Positions 44,615 to 59,600 of a DNA stretch of 64,000 bases are shown here, piece by piece. The notes below the pieces were generated by a model. It was not told the DNA's origin. It saw only the letters and a list, made by a program, of their open reading frames with translations, and did not search any database. How positions within the stretch are numbered: the first letter of the stretch is position 1; every line of letters starts with the position of its first letter. This DNA is from Apostichopus japonicus. Taxonomy: Eukaryota; Echinodermata; Holothuroidea; Aspidochirotida; Stichopodidae. The stretch spans positions 21,636,898 to 21,700,897 of the forward strand of contig NC_092577.1 of NCBI RefSeq assembly GCF_037975245.1. The letters run 5' to 3'. The position numbers and the translations under genes were made by a program.

Positions 44615-47613
44615 CCAGTAGCTCGACCCCTCCAACCTAACATTGCACCTGTTGAAGCACCTCAGAAAGCAGATGCTCTAAGCAGCTTTCGCTCCCGTTT
44701 TGCTAAGGATCAGTGAAGATTATAAATGAAGCTGATTGTACAGATGGTATAGAACATGTAAAAGATTGCAGCATACCTCAGTGGTGTGTGCTGGTATTTC
44801 AGATTCTAATCAGAGTACCACTTGGTTCTTCAAAACAATAACAGAAATTGCATTTTCAAGTAGCATTTTTTTTATATTGATTATAGGCATTTTTATTGTT
44901 TATCTAACATAAACCATATTGTAGTCAAGGTGTTCATGGTAATGGGTGTGAGGGCAGGTTCATGTGCTAACTAACAGTAACAATTTGTTCTACCTCACAG
45001 ACCAATAGAACGCACCAAATTGCTTGGTTTCCAGGGGCATCAGCTGCACTGCATCTTATTTCAATTACATATGTATGTGATCTTCACTTGTGAGGTCCCT
45101 TACAAGAAATGTAATGTATATAACCTTACATTCTGTGTGGAAATCCCTCAAAATTATTATAGTTTTTGAAGGTCGATTCAGTTAAATAACTACTGGGTGC
45201 CTGTGATAGTGGTTGTTCGTATACCTAGTGCCATGTTATTGCCTGCAATGTGCTTCCACTGAGGTAAAATTCACATTACCTCAATAAACCTCTGTTTTGC
45301 TACTAGAGAAAATTTTGTTTCCTCTTTTATAAATACTGGGACATGAACATATGGAGTTAATAAAGTGTAAACAGTGTCATCTGTTGGAGGAGTTTACCCA
45401 TATTTTGTTATCAAATGTCACTTTATATTAAATTTTACACACAGGTTTACATGTTAACCTGAAACTGCAGTGAAATGTGTGTGATGGGTCTTAATCCCTT
45501 TTAGTAATGTAACAACAACAGCCATGTAATGCAACAACAGCCCGTAATCTTGTTTGTGGTTGTCTCAATTCTTCTTATATAATGTAGTCATTCTTTTCAA
45601 CTGAATGATGCAAGGTGTAATACTTTTCATACTTGCTTGGTTGATTACACATTGTGAGCTCATGGACCCTATTGTTTTTGGTAGAGGTCAACGTTTGACA
45701 GAAACATGGATCGTACAATAAATTGCAGAGAATCATGAAGCCTTCGGCTCTTGCCCTTTAATATATTGGTAAATATGAGGCTTTGTAAAAACCAAGCATG
45801 ACTGCATAGATTCCCATATGCAACAAATAAGAAAAATGACAATATTATGTAGGTAATATTCAAGCCCAAAAAATATTTCAATATGCCTCAATTGCTACAG
45901 ACAGCATAATTTCTGCAAAATGCTGAGTTGAGAGAGGATATTTCTTCATTTTACACACCAGATTATAAGCATAAATGTTAGAGGTAGAGAATTGGAGATT
46001 CAATAAAAAAAAACAGGGTGAACTAAAACATTTACACAATATATGGATGAATTACACATGTAATTATTTTCTATATGTGAACAATATTATAATTATTCAG
46101 TGAACTGCAAATTTAGAACAACATAATGTGACATACTGGCCAAAAGTGGGTCATATTATGAAAACACTTTTCCAAGAGTGATTCTACGGCATACAGTTTT
46201 GCTTCAATGTTTCCTCTCTTCTGGTTATGCCACATTAAGCTACAGCACCATAGGTAGACAAGAGCATCAATGACGCAGTATCTCAATACTGGAAGTTCTA
46301 ATATCGATTTCTAGTTTCATATCTTTGCTCTGTCTGTACAATTATCAATATCAATCATGGTACAACAAATATAAAACAAGCATTTACGCTACTTTGCCAC
46401 GAATAGTCTCTGCAGGTTACACTTCATCCTGCGAGTGTTGCCTTTAGCGCTCATTGCCTGTTTGTCGAGTGAACGGCGTTGCAAGGTTTAGTAATGTCAT
46501 AGAAAATTTAAGAACGCTTTTTATGTGGTATCCTTCATCTTGGGTCAGTCCTTTTGGTTATATAGTTTGACGTCAATGACAACAGTCAAATAAGAAAAGG
46601 CGAACAACTCGACCATATTCTTGATGCCCGCCTTGGGAAAGCTAGGCCTATCGACCTACTGTATGTTACTGTAGACTGTAGTGGTGACTACCATAAAAAC
46701 TGTGTACACTTCCAAGTATCAAAACAACCCACGTTGTTCCATCTCAATTATTTTGACAGAAGATTTCATGGATTTATGACTTAAAACTTAAAAAATAATG
46801 TACAAGTAGATTACAAGTTTTTAATTGAAAGTGATGGGTGGCCTCCTCACCTAATAGCCACCCAAGTACAATGGTAAAATCACTCATATTTATTTCAGGT
46901 TGTATTTCTACTGGAGAACATTATTTAGAGGTGACCCCTTGTCAACTAACAGTTATAATGGTTCATAAAGTAAACAGAACTACTTAGATTTATACATACT
47001 AATTAAGTCACTTCCTCAAATGAGAAAAAAAGGAATAACAAATGGGAAAACAGTACTTTAATCATGGCATCATGTGAATTGTCTAAAAGGTAGTTAACGT
47101 TTGTTAAATAACATATAGTACATGTCACCAAAGGGTCCTCTGTTGCTTATTAAGTGCAGGATCATTTTTCACATAGTTTATATTAAATGTTCCCTTTTTA
47201 ATCCGGGCATGGAATCATTATAAGCCAGTTTGGATTTGTGTTTTTTTGGATTTTTTATAATTGCTTCTTAAGAGCCATAAACAAACATGTTAATTGTCAC
47301 ATGTATGGATCAGTTTTGAACAAGATCAACGTAAAAATAGGCCATGAATATCTGCTAAGAAATTGGTCAGTTAATATTTGTAAATTAGTGAACAGCAGTG
47401 TCTGAGATGTAAAGGAAGTATGGATCTGTATGATTTACAATGAAACACAGGTTTATTGATATGAAATGCCATCAGGGGCCATCAGTAAATTAAGAAAACT
47501 AATGGTGGTGAATCAACACGTGAATATCACTGTACTACATATATTGTATCACATATGTTACTTTAATATTGTATACAGTTTGACAACTGTGTATTGAAAT
47601 TTGTTTTTTGCAG
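44615..47613. other. Intergenic region and possible 5' part of the HECT gene
   Basis: A polyadenylation signal AATAAA occurs near 45285. No upstream exon or start codon for the HECT gene could be identified with confidence. Otherwise AT-rich with no recognised feature. Confidence 0.3.
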
Positions 47614-50600
47614 CTGTGGAAAGGCGCAACCTGTTCAGAGGTGTTCCTGTACGGGGTGGCAACAATGACAAAAGAAAGAATAGGAAGGCCAAAGAAGTTG
47701 CTATCAATTTCTTTGCTCTATCAAGGATTCATCAGGTATGTTGTTGACATACATTTGTGCAAAACAAACAAGACTAAACTGCATATATGTGTCTATATAT
47801 TTCTTTAATAACAGTACAGTAGCTTTTATTTTATGCTTTTTAATATCTTTGTTGAAATTTTGGATCTACCTGTTATTTCTCAATATTTATTTTTGCTGTT
47901 CATAATTTTTGGAAGGCATTATCTTTATTTTTGTAGTCACTTATTATTTCTTTACTATTTTCTATTGTTTATTACTCAGTAGTTTTGGTGTTTTGACAAT
48001 TGAAAGTTTCAGTATCAATAATGCTTAGGCTCTCATACTCGAAATTGATTGCTTAATATCCACATTTAGAAACGGAATCACATCATCACATTTTCTATGA
48101 ATTTCTCAAATTTGGTGGTGTATTATTCCTTCATACTCCTTTACATCACATGCCATACTTTTTCTCAAACAGTAATTAACAAGCAAATTGAGATAAATTT
48201 AAGTAATAACCTTATACAGAGCTTTCAGCCTAGACTCCAAACTCAAAGAGTCCTTGCAGCTTCACATAAACTCTTCTGTCTGCATCATGATTGGTTTGCT
48301 AGAGTTGCTCGATAATTACTTCCATGATACGGAGCAGCTCGATATTCATAAGGGTCCGTTATTCATAATGCTCATTGTTCGTAATGATCATTGTTGATAA
48401 GGTTTGTTATCCATAATTAGAAACACGATTCTTTATTCATAAGGTTGGTTATTCATAATTGGAAAAAAGGTTCACTATACATAATTGACAAAACGGTTTG
48501 TTATTAATAATCGAAGAAAATAATCGGAAAAAAAGGTTCGTTATTCATAATTAGAAAAAAGGTCCGTTATTGATAATCGAATAAAAGGTTTGTTATTCAT
48601 AATGTAAACAAAAAGTTTGTTTTTCATAATTGGCAAAAAGGTTCGTTTTTCATAATTTGCCCACAGGAGAATTTTTTCATTACCTTTTTGGGGGAAGGGG
48701 GAAGGAGGGGAGGGTTGCTCCGCCCTGCGGACCTTATGGACACTGACCCCTTTTTATTATGAATAACGAAAAAAAAATTCTGATTATGGATAACAAAGCT
48801 TTTTGTGAAATAATGCACGTTATGAATAACGAACCTTATGAACAATGACCCTTATGAATATCGGGCGGACCCCCCATGATATACGCATGGAGGACTTCCT
48901 TGGTATAAGGAATTGCAGATTGCCATCAGTATCAAGGGCTCATGGGAGAGAACAGTTTGAGAACTTGAAATGCATAGCTGAAGGCTAAGAAAATTATCTT
49001 TTTTGGGGGCTCATACTAAAGTAATTAAATACACAAACAATACTGTGGTTCTCGTTAACTTGAAGGAGACAGTAATTTACAGAAATTTAATGATTCTCAT
49101 TGACCAGAAATGTGATGCGTAAAAGCTCATCTCACTCTTCCATGCAGCTAAAAGAGAAAGAGATGGTTGTTAGAATTGTTGACATTTGTTAGCTCATTTT
49201 GGGTAGCAATTCTTCAATTAAAAGTAAATTATGGTTCAAAATCTGCCTCAAAATATTTTTTTACAGCCAGAACCTTATACCCAATTTTCTAAGATTGATC
49301 TTTGTGACAATCGAAATCATCCACACCAAAACATTTAGCAGGTATAATTACACACAAATGTTTTCAAAACGTCAGTAAAACGTTTCGTCATTTGCTTTGA
49401 TAACGTTATTTGTGGTGTAATAAATATGTCACGAAAACGTTTTCAGGCTATTATTTCAAAACCTTTTTTCGTTAAAACATTAATATAACATTAATATCCC
49501 ATAAAAACGTTATGCCAACGTTTTTATTACACCACATTTAACGTTAAAAAAACATATTTTTAATTGTGATTTAAATGGTGCACATGACAACTTATATACT
49601 GTAGTTCTATCAACATATAGCTGTATTGTAAGTGTGTATTGGGAAATGGTTTAACATTTAACTGTTTTGTTGCTAATGCAGACGAAGATACCACCCAACT
49701 TCACACAAGCTGGCCTTGGTAATAAAAAGGTGTTGCTGTCCTCAAATGCAACCCCTCTGGAGGTGAGGACCTCATTATAGGAGTCCTTTCCAAAACTGGA
49801 AAGAGCAGGAGGATTTGAATACCTGAAAGGCAATGGCACCACAAAATGCCTGGTACCAATACCATTGCCGAGAGATGGGTACAGTGCTACCAGTTTACAT
49901 GCAGCAGCCAAGAAAGCTAGAGTTTACCTAAGGCCTATCCAAAACAATATTAACTTGGATGTTCCACATGTAAGCATAAACCATACAATTTTCAATGTTC
50001 ATGTTAATAAAATGCTCATACCATGATGCAGCAATCATTGAATGTGTACCTCACAACTTGTTCCATTTGAAAGAATACCAGATATTCTTCCTCACTTGTG
50101 TTGTGTAATAAAATTTGAAGCTATAATTTGGGTTTTTAAAATATCCTTGCATATGTGCATAATACCCGCTGGAAGCAGTACCTGTGTGAATTGCTTCATA
50201 TTAATTATTTATGCTATTGGATAGTTTAGAGCCATAACAATTAATGAACCCCTTAGGATTAGTCAAGTTGGCAATTCAAATTGTGAACTGAATGCAAAAT
50301 GATTGTGACAATCACTTGTTGCAGGGCTATCATTATTATTAAAACGTGAAAATTGTAGAATAAATCAACTTTAGTTACTCGCCCATTAACTACTTTGGGA
50401 GAAACCAAAATGTTTTCTGACGATTGCAATCTTACATGAAGTATGCTTGATATGTTTGGTCAACTTGTGTATCAAACCGAATGTCAGATGGTCATGTTAA
50501 GGTCTACAGTACGACCAAAACAGAATGTGAGTAACTCTAGTTTTGACTTTCAGAAACGTCTCACGAACCCTCTGAGATGGACCCACACAAACCCTGTTGG

Positions 50601-53600
50601 TTCATGCACCCTAGTGATCTACACTGTAAGTCACGTGTATTGATATCCCGTGTCATCGGAGGAGTGCTTCCGAAAAGCAAGCTCTTTATGTAATTCACTT
50701 TCATTTTTTTTACTTTATTATAGGCTGCAGGATCTTCATCTTCTAACCCACTGGTGGACTTGATGGAAAAATGTCAAAGTTGCAATTCAGACGTGCCACA
50801 AACTTTGCTTCGACAACATGTTAAGACATGTGTGAGTAGACGACAACTGAGGTAATTTTTGGTTTCAATAACAATCGTAACCATTGCATTCAGGATGGCG
50901 TATATTTGCGTGTGTGGATTGGTTTGTGACGTCCAGCTTGTGAACACGATATCTCAAGTAGGGAAGGTGGGACTAATTTCATATTTGTTGTGTAGAAGAA
51001 GCACAATGAGTACAATTAAGAAGACATCTTTTGGGGTCACCAGGAGTAACATTGTAAAACCATTGTAATCAAGAAGGGAAGCTTGTGCATACCTTATATT
51101 TAGTGTGTATAGAAGTATCACATTGAGTACAAAAAGCGAATACTGCTTGGTTGAGGTCAAAGGTGATATGGGGACAACAGGTCAAATCATGAAAGCCTTG
51201 TAAACATGATATTGCAAGAAGGGAACCTTGGACATATCTCATATTTGGTTTGTAGATGTACCATGTCAAATTTAAGGAGCCTATTATTGCTTTTGGTGGA
51301 GGTCATTTGAAGTCAACTTATGCCATACATTTATATGCTCCCCTCTTATACGTCTCTCTACACTAGCACCCCTTCCTCAACATAATTTCGCAATGGGAGC
51401 TTAGACAGATCGCACATTTGGTTTGTAATTGTACCACATTGAATACAAGAACCCTAACTTGTGGGCAGAGGTCAATGGTCATTTCAGCACGGTCTATGTC
51501 ATATTGAATTTATTGTTTATCACATCACACTGCTTTTCAAAAGTATGGTGTACACCCTGACTATACATATGTGAGATTCATAAAGAAAACTGCTCATTTG
51601 AAACCACAATGCAGTTTTCAGTTGTTGTTTTCCTTTTGACACACTACAGTATTACTCACATGAAAAATAAGGTAAATTTTGATATTGCTGTGTTAGCACA
51701 TTTCAAAATTTGTAACAAGCTTTTATGTTTATATCCAGTGAACATTGAGTGCATGTGGCATAACGGACCAACATGTTTACAAAACAAAATTTTGTGATTG
51801 GAACCTTGCCGTAAGTGTATAATAAAGAAATAAATCAACAATTGATAAGAAAAGGTTACTTGCTTATTCAGTGATAGTGAAATAGTTAATGTTTATCGAT
51901 TACAAACACATACTCCAAACTATATCCTTGTGCACCAAATTGCACTATTACTTGTCTGCATTCAGAATATTTACATGAAACTGAACGGATGTTTCCATAT
52001 TCCACCACTAGGATGCAGGACATTACAGATACAACCAGCACCATCCCTGTTACTTCAGATGACTCTGACAGTGACTTTCCTGAGGTACATTTTAGTATTA
52101 TTTACAATTGGCATTTAGTTTAGCAGCAATTGCAGATTTATGTTGTAATTTTTAGTACAGCTCCCCCCCCCCCCCCCCAAAAAAAACCCTTAATTTTCAT
52201 ACTTTTATTTACAGCTCAAGGAAGAAAAAAAGGTATTGGTTGCATACAAACAGAAAAATAGAATACAAATGTAGAGAAAACACGTGGAAGAGATTGCATA
52301 CTTTGGCATCTATGCACCCTTAGATTAGCAAAAATTTGTGAAAGGAGAGGGCTGTGATTCTCCCTCCTATTAGACCCCTCCCCTAGGGAAATATCCTCCT
52401 GCATTTATATGCCCCACAAACCAGTTACTCTGGCTATGGGCCTGCATTTAGGAGTCTAAAAAACCTTGAAAACCTGTTAACTGCTAAATAAAGCTTGTGT
52501 GCCATTGTGGCATGTGTGTAGCCACCTGGATTGGTAAGACAACCCTATATAGTTATTTGTAGATGCCAAAGAGTATTTGTGGTCACCATAGCTCAAGTCT
52601 GAACTTGATGGCTACAAAGTACAGCTTGGGTGAACCTCATGTGTGATATGTTAACCTAGCTACATTAGAAAGAAGTCTCATGTGAACACCATTTCATCAA
52701 TGAAATATTGCTGAATCTCATATTTTTTGTTCAATCACAATAGATAATACCAGAACTGTATTAATTTCTATGGATTGATGCATGTCAACGAACGTTTGCA
52801 GTCCAAATTGAAAATTTTTGTGAATCTATGTTTAACATTTAATGTTACCATATAAGTAGTGACAAGGTATCCTTATTTTCTTTTGCATTCTGGGTGATAA
52901 ATATGAGAATGCTGTTGCTTGATAGCTAAGCTTGCAATGTGCAATCACCAGCTGTAGTTTACACTGGCTGAGTCTCTCCATTAGAAATTGTTTGGTCAAT
53001 GAACAAAACATATTGTCACAAAAGGAAAAGATTAGAAAGCACAGCTCTGTACGTACCTGCTAATATTGCCTGATCATCCACTTCTCCCACCACCTTTTCC
53101 CCCCATTGTTTTCAGTTGTTTGTTTAATAATTTCCAGCAAATACTTTTCTTTTCAACAAAACAACAAACTAAACCTTTCAGTTTGCTATGTCCTACACTG
53201 AAACTATCATAAACTTCTGACCTTTAGATTCTGAGTAGTGATGAAGGGACTGCTACACCTGCTGTTGGATTACACCCATCATGCTTGCAGAGGTAAATTG
53301 CACACATAAGAAATTAAAGGAAAAGTATATCCTCCAACTTGCTACAATTTACGTATACAATAAGTGCAATGGATATTGTGTGATTAGAATAAAACATTTT
53401 AATATTCCACTAAGCAGGAACCATAGTGCCTGTTGGACTGTTGTTCTGTATAGTATATATGCCTACTTTGTAACCTGCTTTTACATGTTCAATATGGTAC
53501 AGTATGCACTGGAGGTCCTTTGTAAGATTGCATTGCCAAAAGGTTGGCGAAATTGAGTCAATATCCATAAATCTACTTCAAGTCTATTTTTCTTATCCAA

Positions 53601-56600
53601 GTTGCACAGCAATTAACCACTTGAGATATTTCAATTTGAATTTATTATTTAACTTTATCTTTGTGAATGAGTTACTTTAATTGTAACATATTTTATACAT
53701 TGCACACACACGGTGATGCAAATAAATTTGCTTATATATTGAATGTCAAATTTCATCTCCATTATCTGTTTTTCAATGAGATGCATCCTTTATTTGGTAT
53801 TCATTTTACCCCTAGTTCCCAGACCACGGATAATCAGTCCACACTAGGCACAACTCATCCTCAAGCTGGCACCACACCAACTACGACAACAGTTGTGGGC
53901 ATGGTGAAAACCATGACTTCAGTAGACCACCCATACAGTTTGTCATCAAACACGCCAAGAACTGAAGCTCAAATCATAAACAGTAGACCCAGTCCCACAG
54001 CTCTTTCACCTAACCCTACTTTATCCACAACTACATCATCGACACATAGCATGGCTTCTACATCTGGTGAACAGAATACTAACTACATGAGATCCTTGCC
54101 ATCCACCTCTGCATCAGGCACTACACATTATGAAGATGACGAGAATGTCTCATACAGGTACTAAGCAACAGCACATACATATGCATACTGTTTAATTGAT
54201 GAATGATGAACTAAATCCTGACTGTTATGAATAATGCAAACCAATAAAACATGAATGAGCAAGGAATTTTCTGCTGGATTGGGATTCCCCCTTGTCAACT
54301 CAGTGTAACATGCTATGTTCAATTTATCTTGGTAATTTCCTAGTCAACTTTCATTGCTCTTTTCATACTTCTTCAAATAAGAGATTAATTTTTCCTGCCA
54401 TAAAGATGTATACACCTGTTATTTTCTTCAAGTAAATATTCCAATGTGATATTTGGGAGCAACTTTAAGAGGCCCTTTTATATCACCTTACAACAGCTAC
54501 TAACATACAGTTTTGGAAAATGGACAATTAGCTTGCCACGATTTTGAGTGGGCAGATCATTTTCAACCTTTCGACATTTACATATAAAGAGGTATTATAA
54601 TCTGTCTGAGATCAGCTGCAAATTAGGTTCATGTGGTATACTTATATAAGAATGTAAAATTGAAGTATTTTTGTTTCCAGAGGTTTTTGTGTTCGCATGA
54701 TATCTTTAATAAGAAGGCACACCACAGTTATTACTACATTCCTACAAGATGCAGCTGATTACATCATCGAAACCTTCATGCATGTACAGGTACAGTATAT
54801 GCATTGATGGGTTATTTTTTACAAAGGTGCTTGTTTTGTTTGTGCATTGATAGTTAATAATATTGTATCATAGTAATGATATCAACTATTTATAATTCAT
54901 ACTTCTCCATTATTTATGTTTTTAAGGTCATACCTCCAAGATTGCATCGATGTGCACGATATGTCAGATGCAGACATGGAAGAAGATGCACAACTCAATC
55001 GTGCAATTGCCGAAAGCCTTGAAACTTACAGGTACCACATTATTACAATTCACTGCTCAAGACTTACAATATATAAAGTTATTCAAAATCTGGATTTGTT
55101 CTTGAAAGTCATATAGTTGTGTATTATTGTGTCCTGCTCACTGAAAATCTGAAGCATCCAGTGGTATGTATTGTATGTACGCTTCAACCTAGACTACAGC
55201 AGCGCGCGAAGTACACAGGGCAGAGTACGACATGAAGGTGACTTTCATGATTCTGGCAAATTTAACTCAGGTTTGTAACATTGAATGGCAATTTTATACA
55301 TGTGATTCTACTTCTAATGTGCTGAAAACTGAGTGGGTGAGGGAGACTTAATTATAAAGGAGAAAGCGATGTTGAGAGCATTGAAGAAAATTTTGATATG
55401 ATCGTGTGGAAACATGCTTGGTAGTGATCTCAAACAAAGTTTGCTTCACTGATCGAGGTAATAGTTTTATTGATACCCTCACATCAGGGGCGGCGATTTG
55501 TTTCAAATATTGGGGGGAACATTTACTTGGGTGCAGGCGCGTAGTAACTTACATTCCAAAAATTGTTCGCGATTCATGATATTTTGTATATTTATATATA
55601 TATTTATATATATATATATATATATACTTAAATAAAAAACTATCGATCCCCCACCAAAAATATTTGGGGGACATGTCCCCCTCCTCCACCCCCCATGATT
55701 GCCGCCCATGCCTCACATTGAATTTTAATAGCTTGCATCTATAATGGGCTATGTCAGTTTCTGTTATTATTGTTGTATCATTGTGATTATAATACCTTTC
55801 CTTTGTCCTGATCTCTGCTACTAAATATTCTATGTATAAAACTCTGTTCTGTTGTTGATAGACACTGCATTGATAATGTTGTCCATATGCAATGCTGAAA
55901 TGATTGTAATAAAATTCGAAAATGAATCATATAAAAATTTCAAACTATTCAGAAATAAATCAACAACTCACTGCAGCATCAACATGGTGAGAAATGTATT
56001 TTATGATTTCTGGCGTGGATCAATACCAATTCTATATGAACTAATGTAACTCAATAGGTTTCGACAATTATGAAAACCTGCCAACAAAAGTCACATTTCT
56101 ATTTCTCTTACCAAAACAGCAAAAGAGACGATGTAACTTCTGCATCCCTACTGTTGACACTGAACCAGAAGATACACAACAACAGTGTCTTCAGATTCAA
56201 TGTTAACAGGTTGCATCTGTGGGAGTGCGCTGTTCGAGGGTTCAAACGCCTATCCTTTGCTGGGGACAAACGCATCGTGGTCCATTTTACTGACAGCATT
56301 GGCAACATAGAGGGAGCTGTTGACCAAGGTGGGCCTTTGCGAGAATTTATTCGTCTTATGATGAAGAATTTACAAAAAAACAATAGCGTGTTTGATGGCC
56401 CTTTGGACAGAAGATTTCTCAGGATGAACACAAATGGTAGGATGTTGTTATTAAAATATAGTGCATTAGCAATATTGCAAGTAAGTTGAGATAAATTTTC
56501 AGGTGCAGTCTCAATTTATCCAGTTAATATTAACATTTAATTTCTAACCTTGTGACTTTTTGGCTGGATCACATTTATTTGTTGTTTTGTCTTTTCTTAC

Positions 56601-59600
56601 AGATGCAAGCAACAAGCTTCTCTTAGTCTGGCCTTCACATGTAATTGAATTTGTAGAAAGCTGTGTTGTTACAAACCAACTCTAGCTTGAGTCAGTCAAA
56701 TATCACGTCTATAGTAATAATTGCATGATGGTTATTCAAAACAGCATTTTATAAAATTTTATATTCCTTTTATTCACCCAGCATTAAATGGTGGATTATT
56801 CAAAGTTGCTGGTACCATGGTGGCTGTGTCACTAATACATGGAGGGCTAGCACCACACTTCTTTTGGAGGAGTTTATTCAACATCGTGTCATATGGATTT
56901 GAAGCAGCAGCTCCACTTGTTGAAGAAGTTCGTGATCCAGAAACCAAGTTGCTTATTGAAGCTGTAAGTGATTAAGGATGACAGTGTTACAGTTTATGGC
57001 ACAGATTGTTGCTTCATAAACAAATTGATGAAGTAATGAAACAGAAAGAGGAAAATGAGGAAGGGGTAAAATTGTGGGGAGGGGGGTGCAAGAAACCAAA
57101 AGAGTTGTGATAGGCTGTGGGAAAGAGGTGTTTTCAGGAGGGGAAATTTGTTATTTGGAATATATGAAAAGTATTCTCAAGAATCTCAAAGTATCAATGT
57201 TATTATATACATACAGTATCTATAAATTTATGTGTAGTTTATAGAATCCAGAGATGATTTACAGCTAGACTTCAAAAAACAGCCAAAACGTAAGAGAAGG
57301 GAAAGTGAAGTTTACAAAACAAATTAAACATTAAATGAGAAATATATATATAGGTTTTATATTCATATTCTTTTTGACAGATCGTGAATGCGACTTCTAC
57401 AGAAGAGTTAAATGACGCAATTGAATCTGCCTCATTTCTGATGGGATTGGCAGGGAACATTCGAGTCAACCCATCACTCCCTGACAAAGAATCAATTGCT
57501 AAGGAACTAATACAATTTCTTGTAATTGACAGAGCCAGGTCTGCTTATGAAAGGTATTTAATCTCCCTTTATTTCTCAGTACTCAACCATTATCTAGTCC
57601 AAAACTCTAAAATATGACAATTAAAAATTATACACTATAGAGTTTTGGTCTCATCCAAAAGGTTGGTATAAGAAGTCATCGTCCGCAGATGAACATTCTG
57701 CCCCTACCAATTCTGAAGTACATATTAGCTGCATTTAATACTGATTAAGAGGGTTTTGGTGATTATGGTAGAGTTTGTGTATGTGATGCAATAGAACTAG
57801 GAGAACAGTGCATGATGGATTTAAAACTTGGCTAGTGGGTTCATCTTTGTGGGTCTAACATAATAGAGATTTGTGGTCACCATGGGTGGCAAGCTGATAA
57901 CAGCTTGGTAACATCATATTACCCAAAGTAGAAGTCAATATAGGAAAATGTAGACCCACTTGCTCGCAAAATACAGCCAATGATATGCACAAGATTCATA
58001 TTGAAATTGCTGGTGGCTGAATATGTCATTTGAGGCTACACAGTACAGTGCGAAACATTGATGACTGCATTTGCCAACTTGGAAGAACTTCATACATGGT
58101 GTTTATAGCACCTTAGTGAGTACAATAATCCTATTGTTTTAAAGGTCATTTCAGGTCAACATTAATCTCTGAAAAATTGTAAACATACAAATTTCTATCA
58201 GAAATCATTAGCGGACTAATTGACAGTTGGGGAACCATCCATCAGCTGACAATAATTGTCAGCACTTTAAATTTGGAGTACAGTGTTGCTATTGACTTAA
58301 ATCAAATCTGGCAAGGAATGATTAATTGGGCTTTCTGTTTCACTCACTCTGCAGCTTCCTTGAAGGGTTATCTACGATGGGACTACTGGACCTTATTAGG
58401 TCTCATCCACTTGTTATGGAAGAGTGCTTCATGCAGAGGGAGGATATCCTAACAGCCTCAAGAATGGAGAGACTCTTTAGTCACGATCTCTCTCCAGAGG
58501 GCAGCAATAGAAGAATGGCAGAAGCCAGAACGTTGACGTACTGGCTTGACATGCTCATTGATATTGATGGTAAAGTAAACTAAATTTTATGTTGATACTA
58601 TGCAACGTAATGAATGACATATATTACTTATATTTTCCAGGCAGTGTTTCATCATTTAAATTTAACAGAAAACAATCTAAGTCCTTCATTTAAATATCTA
58701 CCATATAAATAAGCTGAACAATTGTTAGTAAAGGAGAACATAGTAACATTGTTTCTTTGATACATGTGCTAAATTATCCATACTAAATCAATGTCATTCA
58801 TGAATCAAAATACATAGCAATTGAGTTGGCCATTTATTTCTTACGTCAAGTGGTTCTGCAAAAGTGCTCACAAAACTATACATAGGCTACTATGGCACTC
58901 ATCAAAAATTTGCTGGAAAAAGCAATTAAACATCCAAGTGTACTCTAAAGGATTACAAATTAAATTCTACCTTAATCTCCCTGTCAAACATGTTTGCTAA
59001 TTAAACACACATAGCAACCTAAAAACTATGTTTCTACCATTAAAGAATGCAAAACACTTAAAGTATGTTTAAATAAATCATTGCTGTCAGTAAACCATCC
59101 AAAACCACTACTATTCCGCCAGGTTACTTTAACAATCTGCTTTAAAATTGTGATTCCTTGCCAAAGGCAAAAAGAGTCAATGATGATTATTCAGATAAAG
59201 CTGATGTAAACCCTTACTTAAAATTTGGATGCATCAAATTAATACATTGTCACCGTGCACACTATTTACCAAAATGTTCTCATAACTGGTACCCTTTCCT
59301 AACTAAGAACACTGTAAAGAGCGACAGTAGATAACATACATTCACATTGACAATCTCTATGAAACTGAATGGGCTCATGTCAGCTTTTTGCACTAATCAC
59401 CAACTTAAGCTTTCCATAGTAACAATAATCCTTAAACTATTCTGACTGTACTCCAAGAAACATTAAACATTAAACATTGTTTTTTTCATTTTACGTTCTA
59501 CTTAAATAGACAAACAGTCAACGATATCTCATAGGGACATCCTAATTTTCGCCACTGGGTTGGACACAGTTCCAGCGATAGGATTTCAGTCAAGTCCTCA

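Noticed and set aside
49760-49777. Genuine 18-nt intron removing the TAG
   Set aside because: It is below any established animal intron length; kept only as a question in the findings.
54681-54789. Additional HECT gene exon with good splice borders
   Set aside because: It fits the phase of the preceding exon but leaves the next exon out of frame; joining 54157 directly to 54927 keeps frame and gives the UIM-like motif. It might be an alternative exon.
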